Below are positions 1 to 8,255 of a stretch of DNA of 36,227 nucleotides, one piece after another. Source of the stretch: Veillonella montpellierensis DSM 17217 (GTDB taxonomy: Bacteria > Bacillota > Negativicutes > Veillonellales > Veillonellaceae); assembly GCF_000426745.1 (NCBI RefSeq), contig NZ_AUFY01000017.1:1-36227 (forward strand). Reading direction: 5' to 3'. Positions within the stretch are counted from its first letter, which is position 1. Each line of letters starts with the position of its first letter. The translations under genes and the position numbers were made by a program. The notes beneath the pieces are model-generated. The model saw only the letters and a program-made list of their open reading frames with translations. It ran no database searches and was not told where the DNA came from.

Positions 1-103
1 ACTAAGATTCATAGGAGCAAGCTCCCATGTCTCTTCGTTCGACTTGCATGTGTTAAGCACGCCGCCAGCGTTCGTCCTGAGCCAGGATCAAACTCTCCAA
101 GAT
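1..103 (-). rRNA. rrs: 16S ribosomal RNA, 5' end only (runs off the left edge)
   Basis: Read on the minus strand, 95 down to 76 gives the universal bacterial 16S start (GAGTTTGATCCTGGCTCAG), followed by the conserved GACGAACGCTGGCGGCGTGC and the ACACATGCAAGTCGAACG stretch. The 5' end at 103 is placed by aligning the GAGTTTG motif to E. coli position 9, so it may be off by a few bases. Only about 100 nt of the gene lies in the window. The first variable segment resembles Veillonella from memory. Confidence 0.97.
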
Positions 104-273
104 ATCTTGAAGCTATTTGCTAGCTCATTTGTTTTTGTTACTTACGTAACTTGAATTTTTTGGTTGGTTTCTTACGAAACCCGCACTCTGGCATATGTAC
201 ATTACTTAGTAATGTTTACCTTATATTGTTCAGTTTTCAAAAATCTGTTGTCGCTATTTCTTCAACCGACGAC
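104..273 (-). other. 16S rRNA leader region
   Basis: This is the roughly 170-nt transcribed leader between the proximal promoter and the mature 16S 5' end. It contains, on the minus strand, TTGAAAACTGAAC (about 228-240), a motif commonly seen in Firmicutes rRNA leaders and spacers, and short AT-rich inverted repeats such as GTTACGTAAGTAAC near 138-151. No protein-coding signal is visible. Confidence 0.6.
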
Positions 274-279
274 TTGATT

Positions 280-308
280 ATCTTATCATTTTCAAGATGT
301 CTTGTCAA
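280..308 (-). promoter_or_regulatory. Proximal rRNA operon promoter
   Basis: On the minus strand TTGACA (303-308) is a perfect -35 box. It is followed by exactly 17 nt and then TAAGAT (280-285) as the -10 box. Transcription would start near 273 and run into the 16S gene. The near-consensus boxes and the position fit an rRNA promoter. Confidence 0.85.
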
Positions 309-393
309 CAACTTTTTATGATTTTTCTCGCTCATCTAGTACCTATTCTCTAGACAAGCAAATTAAAACAGCTCATACCTGAACTGTATTAGT

Positions 394-422
394 ATTGTAT
401 CCTATTGCATCATAAATTGCAA
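394..422 (-). promoter_or_regulatory. Distal tandem rRNA operon promoter
   Basis: On the minus strand TTGCAA (417-422) and TACAAT (394-399) are separated by 17 nt. The DNA upstream of the -35 (423-442) is A/T-rich on this strand, as in an UP element. Tandem promoters are usual for rRNA operons. It lies 114 bp upstream of the proximal promoter. Confidence 0.7.
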
Positions 423-442
423 GGGGATTTTAATTATTTTTT

Positions 443-512
443 TGTAGGCGTTCTGTAGTAGTCAAACATGTATGATACAGACCCCTCAAAGTATATCAAC
501 TACGCGCCTACA
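443..512. repeat. Inverted repeat upstream of the rRNA promoters
   Basis: TGTAGGCG (443-450) pairs with CGCCTACA (505-512). Inside it GTAGT (455-459) pairs with ACTAC (499-503), giving one extended stem with a small internal loop and a loop of about 39 nt. The outer stem is GC-rich in an AT-rich setting. It does not fold as a tRNA: there is no T-arm motif and no plausible anticodon arm. It could be part of a small RNA read to the right and ending at the terminator at 634-700, or a DNA element upstream of the rRNA promoters. Confidence 0.5.
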
Positions 513-633
513 TATTCATCGGATGATGTATATCTACTATTTTATGTACTATATTATTACATCTACTTGTATAATGATAATGTATTTTTACATGCATTAG
601 GAAAATATATTTCTTCAGTCATGATACATGTCG

Positions 634-700
634 TAAGAAGGTCCTCCTTAACATAGTGATTTAGTCACATTTCATTATTATAGAGGACCTTCTTATTTTT
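634..700 (+). terminator. Long-stem terminator-like hairpin, reading right
   Basis: TAAGAAGGTCCTC (634-646) pairs perfectly with GAGGACCTTCTTA (683-695), followed by TTTTT (696-700). The 36-nt loop holds a smaller GTGA/TCAC stem. The U-run is present only on the plus-strand reading, so it would end a transcript coming from 422-634, where no real gene was found. An open frame at 468-656 runs into the stem, has no ribosome site and is not accepted as a gene. Confidence 0.55.
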
Positions 701-781
701 ATGTATCACTCATATCCTATAATCTTGCCGTTAACTAATACTACAAGATAACCAATAGCATTCGCTATCCATTTACAAATA

Positions 782-1531
782 TCATTCCATATTAAAAATA
801 AATCCTTGTTGCTTAGCTTGTTTTAATACTTCTTTTCTCTTCATATTAACTTGTTGACTGTGCTTAACAATTTGCGCCGTAAATTTTCCTACAGAGTGAT
901 TACTGTCACGCAAATCATAGTACTCTTCCATTTCCTCATCATACTCTTCCAATGCCTCTATATAACTTTCAACCACATCGTATGTATCATCAAATACATT
1001 CATATCACGTGGCATACGTGGTTTTAACTGAGGATGTTGATCGGCCACACCTATCCCTAATCCTAACACAGGGAATGTATATTTAGGCATATGTAACAAT
1101 TCAATTAATTGTGGTGCATCATTTAATATACTTCCCAAAAATACTGTTCCAAATCCTCCAAGTTCTGCAGCTCCCGCCATATTTTGTGCGGCCAAGGTCG
1201 CATCTGTCCAACCTTGTAAGAACCGATCTGCATCACATAAATTATCTATACTTTCCCCCTGTTCTTCTGCGATTTTAACATTTCGATAACAGTCAACTAA
1301 AAAAATAAATAGTTCTGGCAATCGGCCTACATATTCTTGCTGACAAATCTGGGCTATCTGTTTTTTTACTTCTGGATTAACGACACGAATCATGCTAAAT
1401 GATTGCAACCCCAAACTAGTGGCCGTACGTTTCGCCACATCAATTAAAATACTTAAATGTGCTGGTGACATTCTACTAGGCTTAAATTCTCTAATTGTTT
1501 TATGATTTAACAGTACATCAATCGGTGTCAT
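782..1531 (-). CDS. NfsA/FRP-type NAD(P)H-dependent flavin nitroreductase
   Basis: Predicted 249-residue cytoplasmic FMN oxidoreductase of the nitroreductase superfamily, closest in pattern to NfsA/FRP. The N-terminus carries the family's IRxF start (KTIREFKPSRMSP) with the basic residues that contact FMN phosphate. The middle has AAQNMAGAAELGGFG, matching the 'MAQNA..AAESLGLGG' helix of NfsA. It is followed by 'PVLGLGIG' and 'PQLKPRMPRD', both typical of NfsA (the latter matches NPDLKPRLP). The start was set at 1531 because AAAGGAG lies 8 nt upstream; an ATG 24 nt further upstream lacks this. Likely substrates are nitroaromatics, quinones or flavin, but the true substrate cannot be read from sequence. 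Monocistronic by spacing. Confidence 0.85.
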   Translation of the reverse strand: MTPIDVLLNHKTIREFKPSRMSPAHLSILIDVAKRTATSLGLQSFSMIRVVNPEVKKQIAQICQQEYVGRLPELFIFLVDCYRNVKIAEEQGESIDNLCDADRFLQGWTDATLAAQNMAGAAELGGFGTVFLGSILNDAPQLIELLHMPKYTFPVLGLGIGVADQHPQLKPRMPRDMNVFDDTYDVVESYIEALEEYDEEMEEYYDLRDSNHSVGKFTAQIVKHSQQVNMKRKEVLKQAKQQGFIFNME

Positions 1532-1737
1532 ATGCCTCTCCTTTGTAAACATCATAATACCCCTATAACAATTACTACCTATAATACCTATAGTGAAAGC
1601 TATCTAATTTGACCTAATTTAACAAAATCAAAACTCTATCTTATAGTCGCATCATTTCTCCATGAATGCTATACGTCTGCTATCCTATGTATATTGCTAA
1701 AACACCTTACAAAAATGAACGTCATAAATAAAATTTT

Positions 1738-2463
1738 TTATTCTGGTACCGTACCCACATGAACAGCTACAATACCTCCAGCTAATTCATAATACGTAGG
1801 ATTTACAAATCCTACTTCCTTCCAATATTCCAAAATTTCTTTTTGATGTGGATAGCGACGCAATGATTCCGGCAACCATGCATAAGATGAATTATCTTTA
1901 CTCAAACGTCCCAGCAATGGCAATATTTTTTCAAAGTACAAATAATATAATTGCTTAAATCCTATCATTGTTGGTTTTGCCAGTTCAAGAGTTACCACTT
2001 TACCGCCTGGCTTAACTACACGTTTCATTTCCCGCAATACCTGTTTAACATCTGGCACGTTCCGCATAGCGAATCCACTCATGGCTGCATCAAATAGATT
2101 ATCTTCATAGGGCAACATCATCGCATCACCTTGCACACAATGAACTTGAGCATCAAGTCCATGACTATGAACGCGCTTTCTCCCTTCTTCCAACATATTT
2201 TTATTAAAGTCCAGTGCTTCCACCGTTAGTGTTGGTTCTTGTCGTAACGCTTCAACAGTAAATACACAGGTTCCACACGCTACATCTAGTATAGTATTGT
2301 GTGGTTTGACTTCCATTTTCTGTACAGCAAATTTGCGCCAAAAATAATCTTGTCCAAAACTTAGTACTGTATTCATTAAGTCATAATGTCTAGCTATATT
2401 AGAAAATACGCCTTGCACAAACAACTCTTTGTCTTCATGACTTTTAAACTCTTTATCACTCAT
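1738..2463 (-). CDS. menG: Demethylmenaquinone methyltransferase (MenG/UbiE family)
   Basis: A 241-residue class I SAM-dependent methyltransferase, the usual UbiE length. It should carry out the last step of menaquinone synthesis, C-methylation of demethylmenaquinone, at the cytoplasmic membrane surface. UbiE signatures are visible: YDLMNTVLSFG (27-37), SAM motif I LDVACGTC (59-66), GDAMMLPYEDNLFD (112-125), and the second signature RVVKPGGKVVTLE (148-160). Motif I ends in Cys66 where Gly is usual, and the first signature has Asp where most family members have His. AGGAG sits about 8 nt before the ATG. The leader contains a small dyad GAAAGT-AAT-ACTTTC (2493-2507). The gene is followed by 183 bp without a clear terminator before the nitroreductase gene start. 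Confidence 0.87.
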   Translation of the reverse strand: MSDKEFKSHEDKELFVQGVFSNIARHYDLMNTVLSFGQDYFWRKFAVQKMEVKPHNTILDVACGTCVFTVEALRQEPTLTVEALDFNKNMLEEGRKRVHSHGLDAQVHCVQGDAMMLPYEDNLFDAAMSGFAMRNVPDVKQVLREMKRVVKPGGKVVTLELAKPTMIGFKQLYYLYFEKILPLLGRLSKDNSSYAWLPESLRRYPHQKEILEYWKEVGFVNPTYYELAGGIVAVHVGTVPE

Positions 2464-2678
2464 CGATAACTCCTACGCTATATTCTCACTACGAAAGTAA
2501 TACTTTCCTTTATTATTGTTATTAACTATATAATACTGCATAATGATTTTATTATACCTCATTTACGCCGTATACAAAACTCTATCTACTAATTAAACAG
2601 TAATAAAACCATCATCTGTTTTCTTTCTATCCTTATTTATATTCAATAAATTAAATATAAATAAATTACAATTATCCC

Positions 2679-2708
2679 TTGCCATTATACACTTGTTCGT
2701 ATTATAAT
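2679..2708 (+). promoter_or_regulatory. Promoter of sstT
   Basis: TTGCCA (2679-2684), an 18-nt spacer and TATAAT (2703-2708) lie 46 bp before the sstT start. The -10 box is consensus and the -35 matches 5 of 6. Confidence 0.65.
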
Positions 2709-2754
2709 GACATATGTCTATTATGAGTAGAATTTTATATAAGGGAGACGTAGT

Positions 2755-3975
2755 ATGAATAGTTTCATCAAAACAATCAACAAAATTAGTTTAATCAAAC
2801 AAATCTTAGTAGGGTTAATAATTGGTATACTTGTAGCAATAGTTTTTCCGATCTTTGCTAAGGAGTTATCATTATTAGGTATTATATTTGTAGGTGCTTT
2901 AAAAGGGATTGCTCCTGTATTAGTATTCTTCTTGATTATTGCTGCTATTAGTAAACATCGCGCTGGTCAAAAAACTGGTATGGGTTCTATTGTTATATTA
3001 TATGTAATAGCTACCTTTCTTGCAGCCGCTACAGCTGTTATTGCAAGTTTTCTCTTTCCTACTACCTTGCATTTAGTATCTAGCGCTACTGATGCTGCTC
3101 CTCCAGAAGGCATTGGAGAAGTTATTAAAACATTGCTAAAAAATATCGTTGATAATCCAATACATGCTCTTCAATCAGGTAACTACATAGGCATCTTGGG
3201 ATGGGGCTTAATCATTGGTGCCGCTCTTCGTCAATCATCGTTAGCCACTAAAGAAGTTATGGAAAATCTTTCTACAGCCATTACCAAGGTAGTAGGTTGG
3301 GTCATTCGTTTTGCACCTCTTGGTATCATGGGATTAGTAGCTGATTCTATCGCTACTAATGGTATCGAAGCGCTCATTAGTTATGCACAATTGCTCATCA
3401 TCTTATTGGGAACCATGCTTTTTGTTGCCTTAGTGATTAATCCAATTATGGTCTTCGCAAAATTAAAACGTAATCCTTATCCATTAGTTTTTAAATGCTT
3501 ACGAGAATCTGGAATCACTGCCTTTTTCACACGTAGTTCTGCAGCGAACATTCCCGTAAATATGGATTTGGCAAAACGATTGAAAATTAATCCTGACACC
3601 TATTCCATTTCTATTCCTCTAGGAGCTACTATCAATATGGGTGGCGCTGCTATCACAATTACTATTATGACCTTAGCTGCAGCTAATACATTGCATATTC
3701 AAGTCGACATATTAACTGCTATTTTATTAAGTGTCATCGCTACTGTCGGTGCTTGTGGGGCTTCTGGTGTTGCTGGTGGTTCTCTATTATTAATCCCATT
3801 AGCATGTAGTTTATTTGGTATTTCCAATGATATTTCTATGCAAGTTGTTGGTGTTGGTTTTATCATCGGTGTATTGCAAGACTCTACAGAAACAGCTCTC
3901 AATTCTTCTACAGATATCTTATTTACTGCTACTGCGGATTACGCAAAACGTGGATATCCAGATACACTGGATTAA
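2755..3975 (+). CDS. sstT: Serine/threonine:Na+ symporter SstT
   Basis: A 406-residue inner-membrane protein of the dicarboxylate/amino acid:cation symporter (DAACS) family, close to the 414 residues of E. coli SstT. It imports serine and threonine with sodium. Subfamily-specific marks are strong: [12 protein letters not shown] (259-270), and [18 protein letters not shown] (286-303), where SstT has NMxGA rather than the NMDGT of glutamate carriers. Several hydrophobic segments cover the N-terminal half (about 14-33, 41-63, 78-101). GGGAGA lies about 7 nt before the ATG and a good promoter precedes it. It is transcribed alone, with convergent neighbours on the right sharing the terminator at 4242-4273. 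Amino-acid import fits a weakly saccharolytic anaerobe. Confidence 0.93.
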   Translation: MNSFIKTINKISLIKQILVGLIIGILVAIVFPIFAKELSLLGIIFVGALKGIAPVLVFFLIIAAISKHRAGQKTGMGSIVILYVIATFLAAATAVIASFLFPTTLHLVSSATDAAPPEGIGEVIKTLLKNIVDNPIHALQSGNYIGILGWGLIIGAALRQSSLATKEVMENLSTAITKVVGWVIRFAPLGIMGLVADSIATNGIEALISYAQLLIILLGTMLFVALVINPIMVFAKLKRNPYPLVFKCLRESGITAFFTRSSAANIPVNMDLAKRLKINPDTYSISIPLGATINMGGAAITITIMTLAAANTLHIQVDILTAILLSVIATVGACGASGVAGGSLLLIPLACSLFGISNDISMQVVGVGFIIGVLQDSTETALNSSTDILFTATADYAKRGYPDTLD

Positions 3976-4241
3976 TAGTATACGGTATAAAATTATCGCC
4001 TTACTTATGGTATATAAACCAGTTATCTACAACAATCGGTTTACACTACTAACATTATTTCTGTAATAAAAATATCCTATTGCAATGACAGACGTACTTA
4101 GTCATAGTTCACTGATTAAGTATAATCATATCCATTCCTATTGTTTTCCCTTTCATATAAAGAATCGAAGAAAGTTGATCCTTTTGATTTGCTTTCCTCG
4201 ATTGTATGAACACTCTATTTTGTTACGCTACCATATTTATA

Positions 4242-4273
4242 AAAAAAAGAGATCCTCATCGATCTCTTTTTTT
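4242..4273. terminator. Bidirectional terminator between sstT and the CDF gene
   Basis: AAAAAAAGAGATC (4242-4254) pairs perfectly with GATCTCTTTTTTT (4261-4273) around a 6-nt loop, giving a U-run on both strands. It sits 270 bp after sstT and about 70 bp after the stop of the converging CDF gene. Confidence 0.85.
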
Positions 4274-4343
4274 ATTCTAACTATGTAATCCTGTATACAT
4301 CATTTCATAAAATTATACACTCATATATCTACTACTTTATAAT

Positions 4344-5519
4344 TTATTCTTCTCCATTAGCATAATAATGATGAGCATGAATATCCACCTTATAATCAGA
4401 ATTAATGGTATGAATGCAAGTAACAAAAAATTGTATAATCTGTTCTTTATGTTTCCATTCTTTAAAAGTAAGCATTAAATCAAAACTAATTACTTTTCCA
4501 TCATTTTGTTCAATAATACGCAAATCATGTATATCAAAATCTTGATTATAGGCTTTCACAATATTATGAATTTTATTAAACCAACGAATAGTTTCTTTAT
4601 CACGATTAAGTGGATCCATATGCGTCGTTAATACAATGCCCATTTCATTGCGAATGTCTCGTTCAATTCTATCAACCAATGTATGAGCATCTATCATATC
4701 CATAGCTGCATTTAGTTCAACATGAATACTTGCAAATTCTTTGCCTGGACCATAATCATGAATCATCAATCCATGCGTGCCTAATACTCCATCATAGGAT
4801 GTGATAAACTTAATAATAGCATCTACTCTTTCTTTAGAAGGTTCATTACCCAGTATACAATTAGTTGCTTCTTTTAGTACACGAAATCCTGCGAATCCAA
4901 TTAAACAAGCTACTAATACGCCCAAGTAACCATCAATAGAAACATCAAATAAATAGCCAACTAATAAACCAATTGCTATGGATCCTGTAGCAGCTACGTC
5001 AGATAAACTTTCTGTTCCATTGGCAATCAATATGGGGGAATTAATTTTGTTGCCAATTGATTTTAAGAATGCACTAAGCCATACTTTAAGCACCATTGCC
5101 ACAATCATAACTATAAATGCTACTATAGAAAATTCCACAGGCGTTGGGTGTAAAATTCTATTTATAGACTCTTGTAATAATTGAATGGCTACAACGAACA
5201 AGATAATAGAGAAAACGATAGAAAATAAATATTCTGCACGGCCATGTCCATAAGGATGACCTTCATCAGGTCGTATATTAGAAAACTTAAAGCTCAAGAG
5301 AGAAATTAACGAACCACCTGCATCAGCCACATTATGAACCGCATCGCTAATCATAGCGATAGACCCAATCAAAAGTCCTACGATTAATTCGCCAATACAA
5401 ATCAATAAATTAACAATAACACCTACAATGCCCGATAAGCGACCATAATTATATCTAACTTCTTGATCTTCCACATTTGTGTGATCTTTTATAAATGTAT
5501 GAATTAAGAATCGTTCCAT
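4344..5519 (-). CDS. Cation diffusion facilitator (CDF) family metal exporter
   Basis: A 391-residue inner-membrane antiporter of the CDF family, expected to export a divalent metal (Zn, Fe or Mn) in exchange for protons. The N-terminal part is a CDF transmembrane domain: TM1-2 with SDAVHNVADAGGS (58-70), which contains the metal-site pattern H62xxxD66, then the conserved GHPYGHGRAEYL (87-98). TM5 has E170SLSD174, where many zinc CDFs have HxxxD. The cytoplasmic tail from about 215 onward is the ferredoxin-fold domain (VHVELN, VDRIERDIR), and it continues past the usual end with roughly 70-80 extra residues rich in His/Asp (DIHDLRI, DIHAHHYY). AAAGGAG precedes the ATG closely. It is divergent from the flavin disulfide reductase gene across a palindromic promoter region. 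The exact metal is not determinable. Confidence 0.88.
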   Translation of the reverse strand: MERFLIHTFIKDHTNVEDQEVRYNYGRLSGIVGVIVNLLICIGELIVGLLIGSIAMISDAVHNVADAGGSLISLLSFKFSNIRPDEGHPYGHGRAEYLFSIVFSIILFVVAIQLLQESINRILHPTPVEFSIVAFIVMIVAMVLKVWLSAFLKSIGNKINSPILIANGTESLSDVAATGSIAIGLLVGYLFDVSIDGYLGVLVACLIGFAGFRVLKEATNCILGNEPSKERVDAIIKFITSYDGVLGTHGLMIHDYGPGKEFASIHVELNAAMDMIDAHTLVDRIERDIRNEMGIVLTTHMDPLNRDKETIRWFNKIHNIVKAYNQDFDIHDLRIIEQNDGKVISFDLMLTFKEWKHKEQIIQFFVTCIHTINSDYKVDIHAHHYYANGEE

Positions 5520-5646
5520 TTTGTCTCCTTTACTATGAATACCTCTTACTACTATATCATATATGCACTATAGTTTTTACTAGACATATTACTTATATCT
5601 ACTAACCAATAGCACTACGTAACTATTACTATTTCTTTCATTACAT

Positions 5647-5699
5647 ATAGTATACAACACATTCTCATTGATAATCAATGATAATGTGTTGTATACTAT
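5647..5699. promoter_or_regulatory. 53-bp palindrome holding two overlapping divergent promoters
   Basis: The sequence is an inverted repeat of 26-bp arms centred on 5673 with a single mismatch (5664 vs 5682). Read to the right it holds TTGATA (5668-5673), an 18-nt spacer and TATACT (5692-5697). Read to the left it holds TTGATT (5673-5678), an 18-nt spacer and TATACT (5649-5654). The two -35 boxes overlap at the centre. The core CATTGAT-A-ATCAATG has the 7-1-7 layout of Fur-superfamily operators but not their usual sequence. It lies midway between the CDF gene (minus) and the disulfide reductase gene (plus), each about 110-130 nt away. Confidence 0.65.
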
Positions 5700-5752
5700 T
5701 GCCAATTTAGCATAGGTTTTATAATCTATATCTATATATATAAATATAATTA

Positions 5753-5761
5753 TGTTATAAT
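5753..5761 (+). promoter_or_regulatory. Candidate extended -10 promoter for the disulfide reductase gene
   Basis: TGTTATAAT is a TGn-extended consensus -10 box lying 52 nt before the start codon. No recognisable -35 is present at the right distance, so it would depend on the extended element. It is an alternative or addition to the rightward promoter inside the palindrome at 5647-5699. Confidence 0.45.
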
Positions 5762-5812
5762 GAATACATATTACTAAGAATTACTATCATTACCTATAGA
5801 AAGGATATACTT

Positions 5813-7330
5813 ATGAAACAATACGATCTAATCGTCATTGGCACAGGTGGCGCATTAATAGTGGCTGATGCAGCTATAAAAAAAGGATTGCACGTAGCCA
5901 TTATTGAAAAAGGAAAATGGGGTGGCACTTGTTTAACTAGAGGATGTATTCCTACAAAAGTCATGGTTACAGTAGCCAATGCTATCCGTGAAATTGAAGA
6001 TTATAAAAAAATTGGCGTCCATACTTCCACGCCATCTATCGATTGGGATTTAATGTCCCAACGGGTATGGCAAAAAATTGATGAAAGCAAAGGTATTCTT
6101 TCCTATTACAAGCAATTTGACCACGTAGATGTCTATGAAGGGGCTGCTACATTTATAGAAGATAAAGTACTGCAAGTTGCCATGAATGATGATTCTCAAT
6201 CAGATAAAATGACCAGTGCACATATTGTAATTGGCACTGGTGGTCATTCTAAAATCAATCCAATTCCAGGACTCGCTGAAGCTGGTTATCTTTCCAGTGA
6301 AAGTTTATTTGGCCATAAATATCCGAAAAAGCCTTTCAAGCGCTTAATTATCATGGGTGGTGGCCCTATTGGAACAGAATTTGGTCACGTTTTTTCTGCT
6401 GCAGGTACAGAAGTCCACTTAATACAACATAATAAGCGTTTATTGCCAAAAGAAGATAGCGAAATTTCTGAGCAAATTTATAAGGATTTAACGCGTAGTG
6501 GTCTTCATATATATCTTAACCAAGAACCTGAAAATGTACGAGTAGAAAATGGTCAAAAAATTGTTACGATTCGTGATAGAGCCACTAATGAGATACAAGA
6601 AATTGCAGGCGATGAAATTCTGATGGCCTCTGGTATCAAACCATCTACCGAGGAATTGCATTTGGAAAATACATCGATTAAAACAAAACGTGGTGGCTGG
6701 ATCATGACAAATGAGTTTTTAGAAACCTCTGTAGATGGTGTCTATGCCATGGGTGATGTGAATGGAGAAGCTCCATTCAGACATAAAGCAAACTATGAAG
6801 CTGATATTATAGCTCATAATCTATATCGTGCTACTAAGCCTGAAGAAATGCGTTGGGCTAGGTATGATTTAGTACCAGCTGTCACCTTCACATATCCAGA
6901 AGTAGGCCATATCGGTATGACCGAAGAAGAAGCTACTAAAGCAGGGTATCATGTTGGTGTTGGTAAAAATTACTATTCTAGTTCTGCCAAAGGATTTGCC
7001 TTAGGCTTTAATCCTGGTGACGAGGATGACGGTTTTATTAAAATTGTTGTTGACAAAGATACGAATTATATCTTAGGCGTTCACGTTATTGGGCCTCAAG
7101 CGTCTATTTTATTTCAACCCTATGTAAATCTATTAAATAGTGGCGATACGCCATTATCTATCATTAATGAAGAAATAGCCTCTTCCAATACGCGCACACT
7201 ACGAAAAAAAGGATTAGTTAGAAAAATGGATCCGCACTCTGTAATTACAGTGGGTGAAACTATGTCTCCTCATCCATCATTAATCGAAGTAGCCATGTGG
7301 ACGCAAGTCTATTATGAACACCGTTGGTAA
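5813..7330 (+). CDS. FAD/NAD-dependent disulfide reductase, dihydrolipoamide dehydrogenase-like
   Basis: A 505-residue class I pyridine nucleotide-disulfide oxidoreductase. The FAD-binding N-terminus (YDLIVIGTGGALIV, 4-17) is followed by the redox-active disulfide in GGTCLTRGCIPTK (Cys40 and Cys45). The NAD-binding motif is in LIIMGGGPIGTEFG, the second FAD motif is VYAMGDVNG, and the C-terminal His-Glu catalytic pair is in HPSLIE (His487, Glu492). The first dinucleotide motif has Leu where the third glycine of GxGxxG is usual. This departure is also seen in the mycothione-reductase-like branch. No 2-oxoacid dehydrogenase E1/E2 genes are nearby, so a role as E3 subunit is not supported. Reduction of another disulfide or metal substrate is possible. 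GAAAGGA lies about 9 nt before the ATG. A strong terminator follows. Confidence 0.82.
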   Translation: MKQYDLIVIGTGGALIVADAAIKKGLHVAIIEKGKWGGTCLTRGCIPTKVMVTVANAIREIEDYKKIGVHTSTPSIDWDLMSQRVWQKIDESKGILSYYKQFDHVDVYEGAATFIEDKVLQVAMNDDSQSDKMTSAHIVIGTGGHSKINPIPGLAEAGYLSSESLFGHKYPKKPFKRLIIMGGGPIGTEFGHVFSAAGTEVHLIQHNKRLLPKEDSEISEQIYKDLTRSGLHIYLNQEPENVRVENGQKIVTIRDRATNEIQEIAGDEILMASGIKPSTEELHLENTSIKTKRGGWIMTNEFLETSVDGVYAMGDVNGEAPFRHKANYEADIIAHNLYRATKPEEMRWARYDLVPAVTFTYPEVGHIGMTEEEATKAGYHVGVGKNYYSSSAKGFALGFNPGDEDDGFIKIVVDKDTNYILGVHVIGPQASILFQPYVNLLNSGDTPLSIINEEIASSNTRTLRKKGLVRKMDPHSVITVGETMSPHPSLIEVAMWTQVYYEHRW

Positions 7331-7381
7331 TTTGTATCTACAATCACCTATCAGTATCTATACAATAGAATGACAAAATAG

Positions 7382-7440
7382 AATCACCTTACTTAGTTAT
7401 AATTTTCCTATTCATTATAACTAAATAAGGTGATTTTTAT
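7382..7440 (+). terminator. Terminator after the disulfide reductase gene
   Basis: A 21-nt arm (7382-7402) pairs with 7415-7435 with one mismatch around a 12-nt loop, followed by TTTTATT. The base of the stem (AATCACCTT/AAGGTGATT) is the same as in the hairpin at 35344-35378. Confidence 0.88.
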
Positions 7441-7597
7441 TATTTTTATAGTAATTTCTCTTTCTAATGGAATAAATTTTCCATCGTCTATATTCTATTT
7501 TTCTCAATACTAACGCAGTTAACATTCATGAATAGAGGTCTGATTGTTTGTATTATAGTTACTAGCACGCTTCTATCCATAAGACAACTCTACTAGA

Positions 7598-8245
7598 TTA
7601 ATTTAATTTTGATATATTATAATTATCTCCAATTACAATAATAATATCTGTCTTTTTCAATATTTCTTTTGGATTCGGCGGCGCCATAATATCATTGCCT
7701 CGTTTGATTGCTATTACATTAATATTATACTGATCACGCAACTGCAATTCGACTAGACTTTTACCTATCATAAACTTAGGAATCACCATTTCCACGATGG
7801 CAATCGTATTAGACAATTCAAAGTAATCTAATACATGTTCTCTTGTCAACATATGTGCCACACGCGTTGCCATATCAAATTCTGGATAAATAACTTCATC
7901 TACCCCAATTTTTCTTAATAATTTACCTTCCGTACTAGAAGTTGCTTTCGCTACTAAATATGAAATATTTTGTTCTTTCAACACTAATGCAGCGAGCAAC
8001 TTAGCCTGTGTATCTGCACCAATAGATAATACAACCACATCAAATTCTTCTAAATGTAAAGCTCTAATAGCATCTTCATCGTTAAAGTCTGCAATGATGC
8101 CTTGTGTTATATAGGGAACCATTTTTTGAACAATGGTTTTATCTTTATCAATGCCTAACACTTCATGTCCCAAAGCAACAACTGTTTTTGCCAAGGTACT
8201 CCCAAATCTTCCTAACCCAACGATAGCAATACTTTTTCGTTTCAT
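7598..8245 (-). CDS. ktrA: Potassium uptake regulatory subunit KtrA (TrkA-type RCK protein)
   Basis: A 215-residue cytosolic gating subunit of the Ktr potassium transporter. It has an RCK_N Rossmann domain with GLGRFG (10-15) and the acidic residue Asp33 after the second strand for nucleotide ribose binding. Residues from about 138 form an RCK_C (TrkA_C) domain (MIGKSLVELQLRDQYNINVI). The family forms an octameric ring below KtrB, gated by ATP/ADP and sometimes cyclic di-AMP. It follows ktrB on the same strand with a 10-bp gap and its own TAGGAGA ribosome site, which supports a ktrBA operon. Length is typical for KtrA and about half of the duplicated TrkA. Confidence 0.92.
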   Translation of the reverse strand: MKRKSIAIVGLGRFGSTLAKTVVALGHEVLGIDKDKTIVQKMVPYITQGIIADFNDEDAIRALHLEEFDVVVLSIGADTQAKLLAALVLKEQNISYLVAKATSSTEGKLLRKIGVDEVIYPEFDMATRVAHMLTREHVLDYFELSNTIAIVEMVIPKFMIGKSLVELQLRDQYNINVIAIKRGNDIMAPPNPKEILKKTDIIIVIGDNYNISKLN

Positions 8246-8255
8246 ACTAGGTCTC

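Noticed and set aside
443-512. Possible tRNA because of a 7-8 bp acceptor-like stem about 70 nt apart
   Set aside because: No TTCGA-type T-loop, no D-arm or anticodon arm of proper geometry; it folds better as a single extended stem.
570-588. Fur-box-like TATAATGATAATG
   Set aside because: Only the first half matches, there is no gene or promoter nearby, and AT-rich DNA makes such matches by chance.
468-656. 62-codon open frame upstream of the rRNA promoters
   Set aside because: No ribosome site, tyrosine-rich low-complexity product typical of translated AT-rich DNA, and it runs into the terminator stem at 634.
4085-4288. 67-codon open frame after sstT
   Set aside because: It spans the bidirectional terminator and has no ribosome site or family match.
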